NCBI GenBank assembly: GCA_946539105.1
Contig: CAMNHG010000070.1
Coordinates: 1 to 7,072, forward strand
Source of the DNA: an uncultured Clostridia bacterium
GTDB lineage: Bacteria; Bacillota; Clostridia; Oscillospirales; Acutalibacteraceae
Direction of reading: 5' to 3'
DNA: 7,072 nt
Shown here: positions 1-4,868 of the stretch, piece after piece
How the letters are laid out: each line of letters starts with the position of its first letter
How positions within the stretch are numbered: the stretch's first letter is position 1
Translations under genes and position numbers: made by a program
The notes under the pieces: model-generated
Seen by the model: the letters and a program-made list of their open reading frames with translations, nothing else
What the model was told of the DNA's origin: nothing
Databases searched by the model: none

Positions 1-518
1 ACGGTGAACTGCTCCTGACAAAACGCAGTTAAATCGGCAAAGTCCATTTTCTTTGTCAAAAGCTCCAGCGAGCCGTCGGCAGGCGTAAAAAGCGTGGTTT
101 TTTGAGTTGTCAGCACCTTGACATACAGTGAAAAAGCACCGTGTATAACAAGCCTGCGCGGACTCAGCGCGCGGCAGTTTATGTACTCGGGCTTGGTTTT
201 GGTAATAACGGCGAAGTTATCCGAGGTGTCGCGGACGGAAAAGCTCTGGGAAAAATTAACGCTTTGCTCACAGCAGCGGATCGTCTTGTGTCCGCTCTCG
301 ACATAGAGCACATTGACCGAACAGCTTCCGTCAATTTGAAGCTGACCGCCCGAAAGGGATTTTGTCTGAATTTGAGGAACGAGGGTACATTTTAAGATTT
401 TTTCGATATCCGGACAATAATCGGGCAAGGTCAAATCTACATCGGCAAGCTGTTCGGCAACCGTATCGAGCACCGTAACGGGCAGGCAGAAGGATCGGCT
501 ATCCGAATTAAACTCCAT
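1..518 (-). CDS. SPOCS-domain (DUF3794) protein, 5' part, runs off left edge
   Basis: The minus strand is open from an ATG at 516-518 to the window edge, giving 172 N-terminal codons and no stop. A good ribosome binding site (AAGGAG, 527-532) lies 8 bases upstream, which fixes the start. Residues 27-42 read DVDLTLPDYCPDIEKI, the hallmark of the SPOCS/DUF3794 domain, and about residues 55-150 alternate short hydrophobic strands as expected for that beta-rich fold. From family knowledge, SPOCS domains occur in clostridial spore-coat morphogenesis proteins such as SipL, which binds SpoIVA, and in many uncharacterised clostridial proteins with several copies. No signal peptide is visible, consistent with action in the mother-cell cytosol. 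It is read away from the sigma operon and separated from it by a terminator. A CATATTTTA sequence on its strand (569-577) resembles a sigma-K -10 box but has no convincing -35. Whether a LysM or further SPOCS domains follow is not visible, so SipL itself cannot be asserted. Confidence 0.85.
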   Translation of the reverse strand, partial: MEFNSDSRSFCLPVTVLDTVAEQLADVDLTLPDYCPDIEKILKCTLVPQIQTKSLSGGQLQIDGSCSVNVLYVESGHKTIRCCEQSVNFSQSFSVRDTSDNFAVITKTKPEYINCRALSPRRLVIHGAFSLYVKVLTTQKTTLFTPADGSLELLTKKMDFADLTAFCQEQFT

Positions 519-577
519 ATTTATCTCTCCTTTTTGGTTTATGTAATAAGTATATTTGGGAGATGGGTAAAATATGA

Positions 578-601
578 CAACCCGGAGCTTTCTCCGGGCT
601 G
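578..601 (-). terminator. Rho-independent terminator after the lipoprotein gene
   Basis: A 10-bp stem with one G-U pair (CAGCCCGGAG / CTCCGGGTTG, loop AAAG) begins four bases past the lipoprotein stop codon on the minus strand. It is followed by TCATATTTT, a modest U-rich tail. It ends the sigma/anti-sigma/lipoprotein operon and insulates the SPOCS gene downstream. Confidence 0.75.
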
Positions 602-605
602 TTTA

Positions 606-950
606 TTACTTATATTCACCTATTATTATTACGTCATACGGAACCATGCGTGATGATGTGCCGCTAAAATAAAAATCAATATTTGTTTTTGTGTACCGGT
701 TTATAACAGCGGTTTTCATATTTCCGTTTTCATCCAAGCCTGCCGCCCTGTTATTATCGTAAAAAGCTCCGTAAACGCAAAATTCAAGCGCGTTTTCCGT
801 TGTGTTTTCAAAGCAAAGGGAATACTTGTTTCCCGAAACGTAACTTTGAGAGCTTATATAATTTACGCCGCCGCTTTCAGGCATATCGGTACAGGCTGAA
901 AACAACAGAGCAACGCTAAACAAATATAATCCGATTAATAATTTTTTCAT
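606..950 (-). CDS. Small lipoprotein of unknown function, third gene of ECF sigma operon
   Basis: Encodes 114 residues from the ATG at 948-950. The N-terminus is a lipoprotein signal: MKK, a hydrophobic stretch (residues 4-17), and a lipobox FSAC with the lipid-anchored Cys at residue 20. The mature part (about 95 residues) has no family I recognise; it is rich in Tyr, Asn and Ser, looks beta-rich, and ends in a hydrophobic strand (YDVIIIGEYK). A TTG 48 bases upstream would give a 130-residue form. I reject it because it would put a cytoplasmic-looking segment before the signal peptide. The gene starts 7 bases after the anti-sigma stop, with only a weak GTGAT-like binding site, so coupling to the preceding gene is likely. 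Its membrane-outside location and operon position suggest a sensor accessory or an output of the ECF system. That is inference only. Confidence 0.8.
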   Translation of the reverse strand: MKKLLIGLYLFSVALLFSACTDMPESGGVNYISSQSYVSGNKYSLCFENTTENALEFCVYGAFYDNNRAAGLDENGNMKTAVINRYTKTNIDFYFSGTSSRMVPYDVIIIGEYK

Positions 951-957
951 AATCACA

Positions 958-1794
958 TCACTTAAACATAAAATATAAATTCTCAAAAAACGGCACAAAC
1001 ATGCTCTTTTTTATTATCTCGCCTTTGGCGTTATAAAAAACTACCGCAAGCGTTTTTCCGTCAAGCTCCTTTGCGTTGTCAAAGGTGTATGACAAAATAA
1101 CCGTTCCGTTTTTACCCGTTTGCTTTTTCGCAAGTCTGTTCTCACTGTACAATCCGCTGTTTCCTATTACGTTTCCGTCACTGTCCTCCAAACGACAGTA
1201 AATATTACCGTCAGCAAGCTCAGGAGTAACAGTAGTCTCGACATAACACCTTTTCTCTCCTGGCGAAACGCTCGGAATCTGAGTTGAGCCTTCAACACAC
1301 GGTTCTGTCAAAGGTTCGGTTTTTTCGAAGTTTTCAGATTGCGTCGTGCTTTCCGTGGATTTTTCTTTTGGTTCGGTTGCTTTCGGAATTTGATTTTTAT
1401 TTTTCACTTGTTCGGAAGTATCTTCACCCTTTTCGGCAGGCTCTGTATTTGCCGTTGACTGCCTGATTTCAGCAGGTAATTTGTCCGTGGGAGCTTCGGT
1501 GAACACTTCTGTATTTCCTGACGTTCCCGAAATAGTGGTTTCAACAGCAGGATAATTAATTGCAGGGCTTTCAGGCTCAGGCATTGTCAGGCTGACCTCG
1601 TTATTAAAGCCGAACATAACCGTAAATGTCGCCGCCGCAGCTATTACCACGCACGCCGCTATTGCCGCCGCGTAGCGGTATAGCTTAAGCTTAGGAGCGG
1701 CTTTGGGCTTTTTTGAGGGGATTTCGAGTGCTTTGTTGAGCCAGCTTTCGGGAACGCTGAAATTTTTTAGCTCGTCAAATTTAAATTCATCCAC
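958..1794 (-). CDS. Putative membrane-anchored anti-sigma factor
   Basis: Encodes 278 residues from a GTG start. The order is: a short cytoplasmic N-terminus (1-38) containing FDELKNFSVPESWLNKAL, one Ala/Val-rich transmembrane helix (about 41-63), a long Thr/Glu/Pro/Ser-rich stalk (about 72-178), and a C-terminal beta-rich domain (about 180-278), predicted outside the cell. The short N-terminal segment resembles those encoded next to ECF sigma genes in Ruminococcaceae. There is no HxxxCxxC zinc anti-sigma motif and no recognisable RsiV-type DUF3298 domain. The ribosome binding site GGAGGTGAT (1800-1808) is formed by the last codons and stop of the sigma gene, so translation is probably coupled and the two proteins made in step. 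By analogy with known pairs it should hold the sigma factor at the membrane until an external signal triggers release, possibly by proteolysis. The anti-sigma call rests on gene order and topology, since the N-terminus is not diagnostic. The ligand is unknown. Confidence 0.75.
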   Translation of the reverse strand: MDEFKFDELKNFSVPESWLNKALEIPSKKPKAAPKLKLYRYAAAIAACVVIAAAATFTVMFGFNNEVSLTMPEPESPAINYPAVETTISGTSGNTEVFTEAPTDKLPAEIRQSTANTEPAEKGEDTSEQVKNKNQIPKATEPKEKSTESTTQSENFEKTEPLTEPCVEGSTQIPSVSPGEKRCYVETTVTPELADGNIYCRLEDSDGNVIGNSGLYSENRLAKKQTGKNGTVILSYTFDNAKELDGKTLAVVFYNAKGEIIKKSMFVPFFENLYFMFK

Positions 1795-1796
1795 GC

Positions 1797-2276
1797 TTAA
1801 TCACCTCCGTAAATTTTCTTTAACGCTTCCCTGCCGCGTTTAAGTCTGGTTTTTACGGTGTTTTCGTTTGTTTTGAGGATTTCGGCAATCTCCTTTACCC
1901 TGTACTGCTCGATGTAGTAGAGGTAGAGCACGTCGCGGTACTTTTGAGGGGTTTTTAAAAGTGCCCACGACATATCGCCGGAATCCTCGGAAAACTGCAC
2001 CGCCCTGCCCTTTAAGCTGTCGAGGGGAATAGTGCGCCGGTTACTGCGCAAAAACAGCTTACATTCGTTGATAGCAACGCGGATAAGCCAGGCTTTGAGG
2101 TGGTCTTCGCCGGAAAACTGAGGGGACTGTGCAAATAGCTTCATAAACACATTTTGGTAGCAGTCCTCAGCGTCGGCGTAGTTTTGAAGCCGCATTACAC
2201 ACACGCCTGCGACTGTATGAGAATATTTTTGCACCGCCTGATTATACGTCAGACCTGCAAACAGCTTTTCCGGCAT
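1797..2276 (-). CDS. ECF-type RNA polymerase sigma factor
   Basis: Encodes 159 residues, the usual length of an ECF (group 4) sigma factor, with only regions 2 and 4. Region 2 spans about residues 14-80. It includes DAEDCYQNVFMKLF (35-48), the core-binding helix signature, and KAWLIRVAINECKLFLRS (61-78), the promoter melting and -10 recognition part. Region 4 spans about 104-155, with KYRDVLYLYYIEQYRVKEIA and then the helix-turn-helix NENTVKTRLKRGREAL that reads the -35 element. I start it at the ATG at 2274-2276, 8 bases after GAGGGG (2285-2290). A GTG at 2283-2285 would add three residues but overlaps that binding site. The gene overlaps the anti-sigma's binding site at its 3' end and heads a three-gene operon. 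Target genes outside this window are unknown. Confidence 0.93.
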   Translation of the reverse strand: MPEKLFAGLTYNQAVQKYSHTVAGVCVMRLQNYADAEDCYQNVFMKLFAQSPQFSGEDHLKAWLIRVAINECKLFLRSNRRTIPLDSLKGRAVQFSEDSGDMSWALLKTPQKYRDVLYLYYIEQYRVKEIAEILKTNENTVKTRLKRGREALKKIYGGD

Positions 2277-2284
2277 TTTTATCA

Positions 2285-2290
2285 CCCCTC
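2285..2290 (-). promoter_or_regulatory. Ribosome binding site deciding the sigma factor start
   Basis: GAGGGG on the minus strand lies 8 bases before the ATG at 2276. The alternative GTG at 2283-2285 overlaps it and would have no binding site of its own, so the ATG start is preferred. Confidence 0.6.
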
Positions 2291-2296
2291 ACTAAT

Positions 2297-2325
2297 AACA
2301 TACATTAAAAGGCGTTTTGGTTTCA
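2297..2325 (-). promoter_or_regulatory. Candidate ECF-type, possibly autoregulated, promoter of the sigma operon
   Basis: On the minus strand TGAAACC (2319-2325) is followed, 17 bases after TGAAAC, by TATGTT (2297-2302), about 21 bases before the sigma start codon. TGAAAC is the classic -35 core of ECF sigma factors of the SigW type and is a poor match to a sigma-A -35 (TTGACA). ECF sigma factors commonly transcribe their own operon, so autoregulation is likely. The -10 does not show the CGTA or CGTC seen in several ECF regulons, which keeps confidence moderate. Confidence 0.5.
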
Positions 2326-2398
2326 TTTATTTTGAGATTTTTTGAAAATTTTTATTTTTCTGTAAAGGAAATATATTTGGCGTGATTGAAAACTCCAA

Positions 2399-2463
2399 CC
2401 CCTCCGTCATTTTGCGAGCAAAATGCCACCTCCCCTAAAACGCTTCGCGTGTCAGGGGAGGCT
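2399..2463. repeat. Two-hairpin intergenic palindromic repeat
   Basis: Two adjacent perfect hairpins sit between the sigma promoter and the heptamer array. The first is CATTTTG-CGAG-CAAAATG (2408-2425). The second has 8-bp outer arms CCTCCCCT/AGGGGAGG (2429-2436 and 2454-2461) and an inner ACGC-TTC-GCGT stem. The general layout, a variable small hairpin flanked by CCCCTC and CTCCCC tracts, matches a repeat I recall as frequent between genes in gut Clostridia. It encodes no protein. Copy number in this genome cannot be checked here. Confidence 0.6.
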
Positions 2464-2531
2464 CATAACTCATAACTCTTAACTCTTAACTCATAACTCA
2501 TAACTCTTAACTCATAACTCATAACTCATAA
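2464..2531. repeat. 7-bp tandem repeat array (CWTAACT), about 9.7 copies
   Basis: Nine complete heptamers and a partial tenth (CATAA) run head to tail. Only the second base varies: CATAACT or CTTAACT, in the order A A T T A A T A A. All other positions are invariant. The array abuts the hairpin element on its left and the dockerin-gene terminator, ten bases away, on its right. There are no spacers, so it is not CRISPR. Repeated TAA, TGA and TTA triplets mean it cannot be coding on either strand. Confidence 0.9.
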
Positions 2532-2540
2532 ACAACACAA

Positions 2541-2568
2541 GAGCTGCCGTCCTTTCGGTCAGCAGCTC
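2541..2568 (-). terminator. Rho-independent terminator of the dockerin gene
   Basis: On the minus strand a 7-bp stem GAGCTGC/GCAGCTC continues through T-G and G-C pairs, one A-A mismatch and two C-G pairs to a GAAA tetraloop. It is followed by TTGTGTTGTTT. It lies 34 bases past the dockerin gene stop codon. Confidence 0.85.
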
Positions 2569-2572
2569 ACTG

Positions 2573-2600
2573 TTAATTGTTAATCTTTAATTGTAAATTG
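2573..2600. repeat. Four AT-rich 7-bp tandem units between stop codon and terminator
   Basis: TTAATTG, TTAATCT, TTAATTG and TAAATTG follow one another without a gap, ending two bases from the dockerin stop codon. The period equals that of the 2464-2531 array, but the unit sequence differs and the two blocks are separated by the terminator. Confidence 0.7.
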
Positions 2601-2602
2601 AC

Positions 2603-4315
2603 TTAGAAATGGTCAATCATTTCCGCAGCGAACTGCTGAATCAGTGTTGCGTCTGCAACTGTGATAAAGCCGTCCTTGCTGGTGTCGGCTGCCGCGAGGG
2701 CGTCGCCTGTGAGGGTGATCATCTCTGCCGCGTGTCTCTGAACCAAGGTTGCGTCGGCTACCGATACAACGCCGTCGCCGTTAACGTCGCCCAGCATTAC
2801 GTCTGAGCCCTTAATCTCGGTGCTCTTTGTAACCGTAACGCCCGAAACTGTCTGCGCGGTGCCGTTGTCAACGGGATATTTGTTTGAGTTTGCGTATCTT
2901 ACGCCGAGAATTTCAAGGTTGAAGTTGGTCGTGGTTGTACCCGAGCCTAAAACCTTAAATGTCGCGCTTACAAAGTCCTTCTCGGTTGTGAAGTTTGCGA
3001 AGTTCAGGGTGTAGAAGTTGCCCTTTACAAGTCCGGGAGTGTTCTCCTCGCACGCAAAGCCGTCAACGTTGGGCATTGACGCGGCTACAAATTTGAGCTT
3101 TGAGGTGTCATAGCTCATATTCCACTGAGCGTTTACAAGCGGAGCTGTTGACTTGAGCTTGTAGTTAACGGTAACAAACTGCTCGCCGTTGCTGTTGGTA
3201 AAGGTCTTTGCAGGGAAGTAGTTTGAATTTGCGTTAACTGTGAGCTTCTCTGTGGGAGTAGGTGTGGGAGTCGGAGTTACACCGCCGCCGAGAGCACCGA
3301 TTCTCGCGAAATCGGAAGTAATTACGTCCTCATCCTCTTTTTCCTTAGAAGTGCTCGCGTCAGCTGAGTATGAACCTGTAGCGTTGTCAAGCATTGTGTC
3401 GTCGTAAGGAATGCAGTCAAGACCTGACTCGCCGCGGGTTGCTACGAGCATTGCGCCGATACCGTTTGTGCTCAGATAGCTTGCGTCGATTCCGAGGGTT
3501 GAGAGCGGAATCTTAATCTCATAGAATGAGTCGTAAGTAGTCTTGTGGGTTCCCGATGAACCCTTGAAGGTCTTGTAATCTACCCAACCTGCGTTATTGT
3601 CGTAGATGTCAGAGGTTTTCTTTGAACCGTTAAGGCCGTAGATGTGGCTGCAGATGTTTGTCTCTGCCATCTTGTAAGCGATTCCGTTTTTGCTAAATTC
3701 CTTACAGCCTGTGGTGTAGTTTGTGTTACCGTTTGAGTCAACCGCCGTGAACATAGCAGGTGTGCCGAGTCCGGGCTTGCCGCTCATATAGAGCAGGTGG
3801 TCAACGTGCTGTTCAAACTGAACGCCCATCTTCTGTCCCCAGATTGAGTTGCCGTCGGTGTTCTTGTTGGACATCGAGGTGCTTGAGGGGTCTACGCTGA
3901 GAGCGAGAATGAGGGGAACGTCAAGAACACGTCCGCCGTCAGACAGAGGACCGTCGCCTTCTCTTGCCCATGTGTCGGTGGTGTTAACCATCTGCCATCC
4001 GATGTAAAGGTTGGTGCTGTCCCAAGCACCGAAGAGCGCGTATGTATCGAGCACGCAGTTCTCGTGGCCGCCCTTAAACTGATTTGCAACGTCCCAAGCC
4101 GCTCCCTGAGCGATGAGCATACTCTCGTCCCAGTCGGCAGCACTTCCGTCGATTGTAATTGTTTTCTGAACGCCTACCTTGCCGCCGGGGTTAGTGGCAT
4201 AATAGGTCGACGCGAGCGTACCTGTTGAAGCGAAAGCTGTGAACGATACCGAAGCAACGGCAATCAGCATTGCTGCAACGAGAAATACGCTGATAACTTT
4301 TTTTGTCATTTTCAT
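2603..4315 (-). CDS. Secreted CBM9/DOMON-like, cohesin-like, dockerin protein
   Basis: Encodes 570 residues; the ATG lies 11 bases after AGGAGG (4327-4332). A signal peptide spans 1-29 (cut AFA|S). A module at about 46-340 opens with KTITIDGSAADWDES and has GAWDSTNLYIGW, the pattern of CBM9/DOMON-like sugar-binding folds. After a TPTPTPTPT linker (347-355), residues about 358-498 look like a cohesin (VNAQWNMSYDTSKLKFV, then DFVSATFKVLG). Residues 507-566 are a type I dockerin with two calcium loops, DVNGDGVVSVAD (510-521) and DTSKDGFITVAD (544-555). No catalytic domain is seen. From family knowledge, dockerins plug into cohesins of cellulosome or amylosome scaffolds. This protein therefore probably docks extracellularly as a binding subunit and, if the middle module is a working cohesin, as an adaptor. 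The alternative is a non-cohesin beta-sandwich. Nothing nearby names the polysaccharide. Confidence 0.88.
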   Translation of the reverse strand: MKMTKKVISVFLVAAMLIAVASVSFTAFASTGTLASTYYATNPGGKVGVQKTITIDGSAADWDESMLIAQGAAWDVANQFKGGHENCVLDTYALFGAWDSTNLYIGWQMVNTTDTWAREGDGPLSDGGRVLDVPLILALSVDPSSTSMSNKNTDGNSIWGQKMGVQFEQHVDHLLYMSGKPGLGTPAMFTAVDSNGNTNYTTGCKEFSKNGIAYKMAETNICSHIYGLNGSKKTSDIYDNNAGWVDYKTFKGSSGTHKTTYDSFYEIKIPLSTLGIDASYLSTNGIGAMLVATRGESGLDCIPYDDTMLDNATGSYSADASTSKEKEDEDVITSDFARIGALGGGVTPTPTPTPTEKLTVNANSNYFPAKTFTNSNGEQFVTVNYKLKSTAPLVNAQWNMSYDTSKLKFVAASMPNVDGFACEENTPGLVKGNFYTLNFANFTTEKDFVSATFKVLGSGTTTTNFNLEILGVRYANSNKYPVDNGTAQTVSGVTVTKSTEIKGSDVMLGDVNGDGVVSVADATLVQRHAAEMITLTGDALAAADTSKDGFITVADATLIQQFAAEMIDHF

Positions 4316-4339
4316 CGTTAATCAATCCTCCTGTTTTTT

Positions 4340-4356
4340 TGCGGTGGGTTTCCGCA
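4340..4356 (-). other. Small hairpin in the leader of the dockerin gene
   Basis: TGCGG-AAACCCA-CCGCA forms a 5-bp hairpin on the minus strand in the predicted 50-base leader, ending 8 bases before the AGGAGG. It could shield or space the ribosome binding site, but it is short and matches no known riboswitch. Confidence 0.35.
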
Positions 4357-4371
4357 TATATTACCATTTTT

Positions 4372-4400
4372 ATTATATCTGTTTTTTCGATAAAACTCAA
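4372..4400 (-). promoter_or_regulatory. Sigma-A promoter of the dockerin gene
   Basis: TTGAGT (4395-4400), a 17-base spacer and a perfect TATAAT (4372-4377) on the minus strand place the transcription start near 4365 and give a leader of about 50 bases. Spacing is optimal and five of six -35 positions agree except for the final bases GT. The gene is thus probably expressed by vegetative polymerase. Confidence 0.8.
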
Positions 4401-4494
4401 TATTATTTTTGGTATGCATATTTATTTTGGCATTTTGCACATTTGGAAGATAGATTATTTAGCAATTATTACTATACAAATTTAAAATGCAAAG

Positions 4495-4514
4495 GGCGGA
4501 CGCATTTGTCCGCC
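4495..4514 (-). terminator. Probable terminator of the spoVM operon
   Basis: A perfect 7-bp stem GGCGGAC/GTCCGCC with a 6-base loop is followed on the minus strand by CTTTGCATTTT. It lies about 40 bases past the spoVM stop. A second, bulged hairpin (CTTGCCG with CGGCAAAG, about 4532-4552) lies between the two but has no U-tract. Confidence 0.6.
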
Positions 4515-4553
4515 TGTGCAATTATATACGGGCTTTGCCGCTTTACGGCAAGC

Positions 4554-4634
4554 TCACTTCACCTTTTTTATTCCGTAAATCTTCCTTAAAATTGCCGATA
4601 TGAACCTTGGATTTTCAATAAGTATAACCTTCAT
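4554..4634 (-). CDS. spoVM: Stage V sporulation protein SpoVM
   Basis: A 26-residue ORF, the same length as Bacillus subtilis SpoVM. It starts MKVILIENPRF and ends ILRKIYGIKKVK. Aligned by position without gaps, it shares with the B. subtilis peptide M1, K2, I6, P9, F11, I15, R17 and G21, plus the basic tail. Pro9, which is important for shallow membrane insertion in B. subtilis, is kept. The peptide would form an amphipathic helix. From family knowledge, SpoVM sits on the convex outer forespore membrane and recruits the coat ATPase SpoIVA, so coat and cortex assembly depend on it. A strong AGGAGG (4640-4645) lies 5 bases upstream, inside the last two codons and stop of the preceding small gene, so the two are translationally coupled. 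Its length and motif make the call firm even though no longer ORF supports it. Confidence 0.9.
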   Translation of the reverse strand: MKVILIENPRFISAILRKIYGIKKVK

Positions 4635-4636
4635 AG

Positions 4637-4780
4637 TTACCTCCTGATACAAGTTAAGCTAACAATTACAAGCGCGGCTGCGGCGACAACCAACACCCAT
4701 TTTGGCGGCAACAGCGACGCGACAAGCAAGCCCGCGCCGAAGCAGACGGCGGATTTTACCTTTTGTTTGCGGCACTTCAC
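4637..4780 (-). CDS. 47-residue two-helix membrane protein upstream of spoVM
   Basis: From a GTG at 4778-4780 this encodes 47 residues. A basic start (VKCRKQKVK) is followed by two short hydrophobic helices (about 10-24 and 28-44) joined by PPK, and the protein ends CIRR. AAAGGGTGAT lies just upstream of the GTG. An in-frame ATG at 4795-4797 would add six residues but has no binding site, and a much longer reading reaching 5029 would run antisense into the rRNA modification gene, so both are less likely. The last codons AGG AGG TAA are also the spoVM ribosome binding site, and only 2 bases separate the stop from the spoVM ATG. I do not recognise the family. Its small hairpin-like membrane topology and coupling to spoVM suggest a partner at the forespore membrane, but that is inference. 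Confidence 0.7.
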   Translation of the reverse strand: MKCRKQKVKSAVCFGAGLLVASLLPPKWVLVVAAAALVIVSLTCIRR

Positions 4781-4824
4781 GTTATCACCCTTTACCATAA
4801 TACACGGCACGGCACATTGTGTGC

Positions 4825-4853
4825 TTGAATTTTTCCGAGTTTTATTATAATAT
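4825..4853 (+). promoter_or_regulatory. Candidate sigma-A promoter of the pseudouridine synthase gene
   Basis: TTGAAT (4825-4830) lies 17 bases before TAATAT (4848-4853), or 15 bases before the better hexamer TATAAT (4846-4851). Either places the transcription start just ahead of the GGTGAT ribosome binding site at 4860-4865. Confidence 0.55.
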
Positions 4854-4868
4854 AGAAACGGTGATTGT

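Noticed and set aside
141..395. Plus-strand frame of 84 codons
   Set aside because: It is antisense to the SPOCS-domain gene, which has the diagnostic LPDYCPDI motif and a good start.
558..581. Sigma-A promoter TTGTCA/TATACT for the SPOCS gene
   Set aside because: The spacing is 20 bases instead of 16-18 and the -35 overlaps the terminator stem, so it is not called as a feature.
2464..2531. CRISPR array
   Set aside because: The units are 7 bp, directly adjacent, with no unique spacers and no cas genes.
4333..4371. Riboswitch in the dockerin gene leader
   Set aside because: The leader is only about 50 bases with one 5-bp hairpin, too short for a known riboswitch class.
4239..4589. 116-codon plus-strand frame rich in Phe and Tyr
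   Set aside because: It runs across the dockerin gene start, its promoter and the end of spoVM, all on the opposite strand; its composition is that of AT-rich non-coding DNA.
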